A DNA stretch of 6,161 nt from Mariprofundaceae bacterium. Lineage in GTDB: Bacteria; Pseudomonadota; Zetaproteobacteria; Mariprofundales; Mariprofundaceae. Shown here piece by piece: positions 5,843 through 6,161 of the stretch; within the stretch, counting starts at the first letter, position 1, and every line of letters begins with the position of its first letter. The stretch is from assembly GCA_027035825.1 (NCBI GenBank), contig JALVTX010000212.1, positions 1-6,161 on the forward strand, read 5' to 3'. The notes beneath the pieces were generated by a model. The model was not told where the DNA came from and did no database searches. It was given only the letters and a program-made list of their open reading frames with translations. Position numbers and translations under genes: made by a program.

Positions 5843-5997
5843 GGAACCACCATGCGCCGGGCCTCGCGCCTTGCGATTGTTCCCCACAGGCGCCCCGCAA
5901 GGCTGCTGTCGCGGCCATGCCGGATTGTTCGGAGATGCCTTGGCAGGAAACCGGCATGTCCTGAACGATTCCGCCGCCCGGGAGGGGGAAGCATGGC
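5843..5997. other. Structured leader-like region between the tRNA terminator and the operon
   Basis: No gene of known type is seen. Reading the minus strand there are consecutive perfect inverted repeats: CATGCCGG/CCGGCATG (5951-5958 with 5916-5923, 27-base loop), GCCTTGCG/CGCAAGGC (5896-5903 with 5868-5875, 20-base loop) and GCGCATGG/CCATGCGC (5850-5857 with 5837-5844, 5-base loop). A fourth, GCCTTG/CAAGGC (5803-5808 with 5793-5798), lies just inside the candidate 66-codon ORF. The first two hairpins both have GAACAATC running into the 3' arm. The region must also hold the operon promoter, unless transcription reads through the tRNA terminator; I see no clear -35/-10 pair. It could be a 5' leader, a small RNA, or a set of operators. 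Confidence 0.45.
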
Positions 5998-6034
5998 ACA
6001 AGAAAGGGGCGGCTTCCTTGCGGAACGCCGCCCC
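5998..6034 (-). terminator. Intrinsic terminator of the tRNA-Asn gene
   Basis: On the minus strand, five bases past the tRNA CCA, an 8-bp stem GGGGCGGC/GCCGCCCC (6034-6027 and 6013-6006) continues, after one bulged G, into TTCC/GGAA closed by a GCAA tetraloop. It is followed directly by TTTCTTGT. Strong G/C stem, stable tetraloop and a U-rich tail make a textbook rho-independent terminator. It should insulate the tRNA from the operon downstream. Confidence 0.9.
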
Positions 6035-6039
6035 ATGCC

Positions 6040-6115
<76 letters not shown>

Positions 6116-6127
6116 ATGAGGCGGCGA

Positions 6128-6156
6128 ACGTTACGAACCCGCCTCGCGGGTGTCAA
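6128..6156 (-). promoter_or_regulatory. Sigma70-type promoter of tRNA-Asn
   Basis: A perfect -35 box TTGACA (6156-6151) and a -10 box TAACGT (6133-6128, matching TATAAT at T1, A2 and T6) are separated by exactly 17 bases. The next bases TTCGCCGCC give a G/C-rich discriminator, as is usual for stable-RNA promoters under stringent control, and the mature 5' end lies 12 bases past the -10 box, so only a very short 5' leader would be trimmed. The spacer holds a 6-bp inverted repeat ACCCGC-GAG-GCGGGT. Confidence 0.8.
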
Positions 6157-6161
6157 CCTGG

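Noticed and set aside
4797..5999. 400-codon minus-strand frame overlapping the phosphatase and the upstream region
   Set aside because: Within 4797-5632 it is a shifted frame of the phosphatase, whose own frame encodes clear helices and motifs; the shifted protein is a Gly/Ala/Arg low-complexity string.

Overview
The window reads as a piece of a high-GC bacterial chromosome, most likely a beta- or gammaproteobacterium. The protein-coding part has strongly G/C-ending codons. The tRNA carries an encoded CCA and a TTGACA-type promoter. The left end holds GTAG-headed REP palindromes of the kind described in pseudomonads and Xanthomonadaceae. I cannot name the genus from sequence alone.

Layout, in the direction of transcription (every gene is on the minus strand, so right to left). 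At the right edge is a sigma70-like promoter, a complete tRNA-Asn(GUU) and a strong intrinsic terminator. About 360 bases follow with no recognisable known gene but with four consecutive perfect inverted repeats, two of which share an 8-mer next to their 3' arm. A 66-codon candidate ORF with one hydrophobic segment overlaps this stretch. Then comes a tightly packed operon: a membrane-bound HAMP/SpoIIE-type (PP2C-like) phosphatase, a class II fumarase (fumC), a 38-codon candidate small ORF that I read between the annotated-size genes, and a soluble PAS-GAF-HisKA-HATPase-REC hybrid histidine kinase. The junctions are 9 nt (66-codon ORF to phosphatase), 1 nt (phosphatase to fumC), an 8-nt overlap (fumC to small ORF) and a GTGA overlap (small ORF to kinase). 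This implies co-transcription and translational coupling. The remaining 438 bases are intergenic: five REP-like hairpins in strictly alternating orientation, a tandem 8-mer, a 12-bp tandem duplication and some small hairpins at the window edge.

Functionally, a TCA-cycle enzyme sits between two signalling proteins. The phosphatase would dephosphorylate a Ser/Thr-phosphorylated partner, typically an anti-sigma antagonist of the STAS type. The kinase would sense a cytoplasmic cue through PAS and GAF. Neither a STAS/anti-sigma partner nor an Hpt or separate response regulator is present here, so the targets lie elsewhere. The most interesting points are the two candidate small ORFs that bridge the operon, the structured leader-like region, and the covarying REP cluster.
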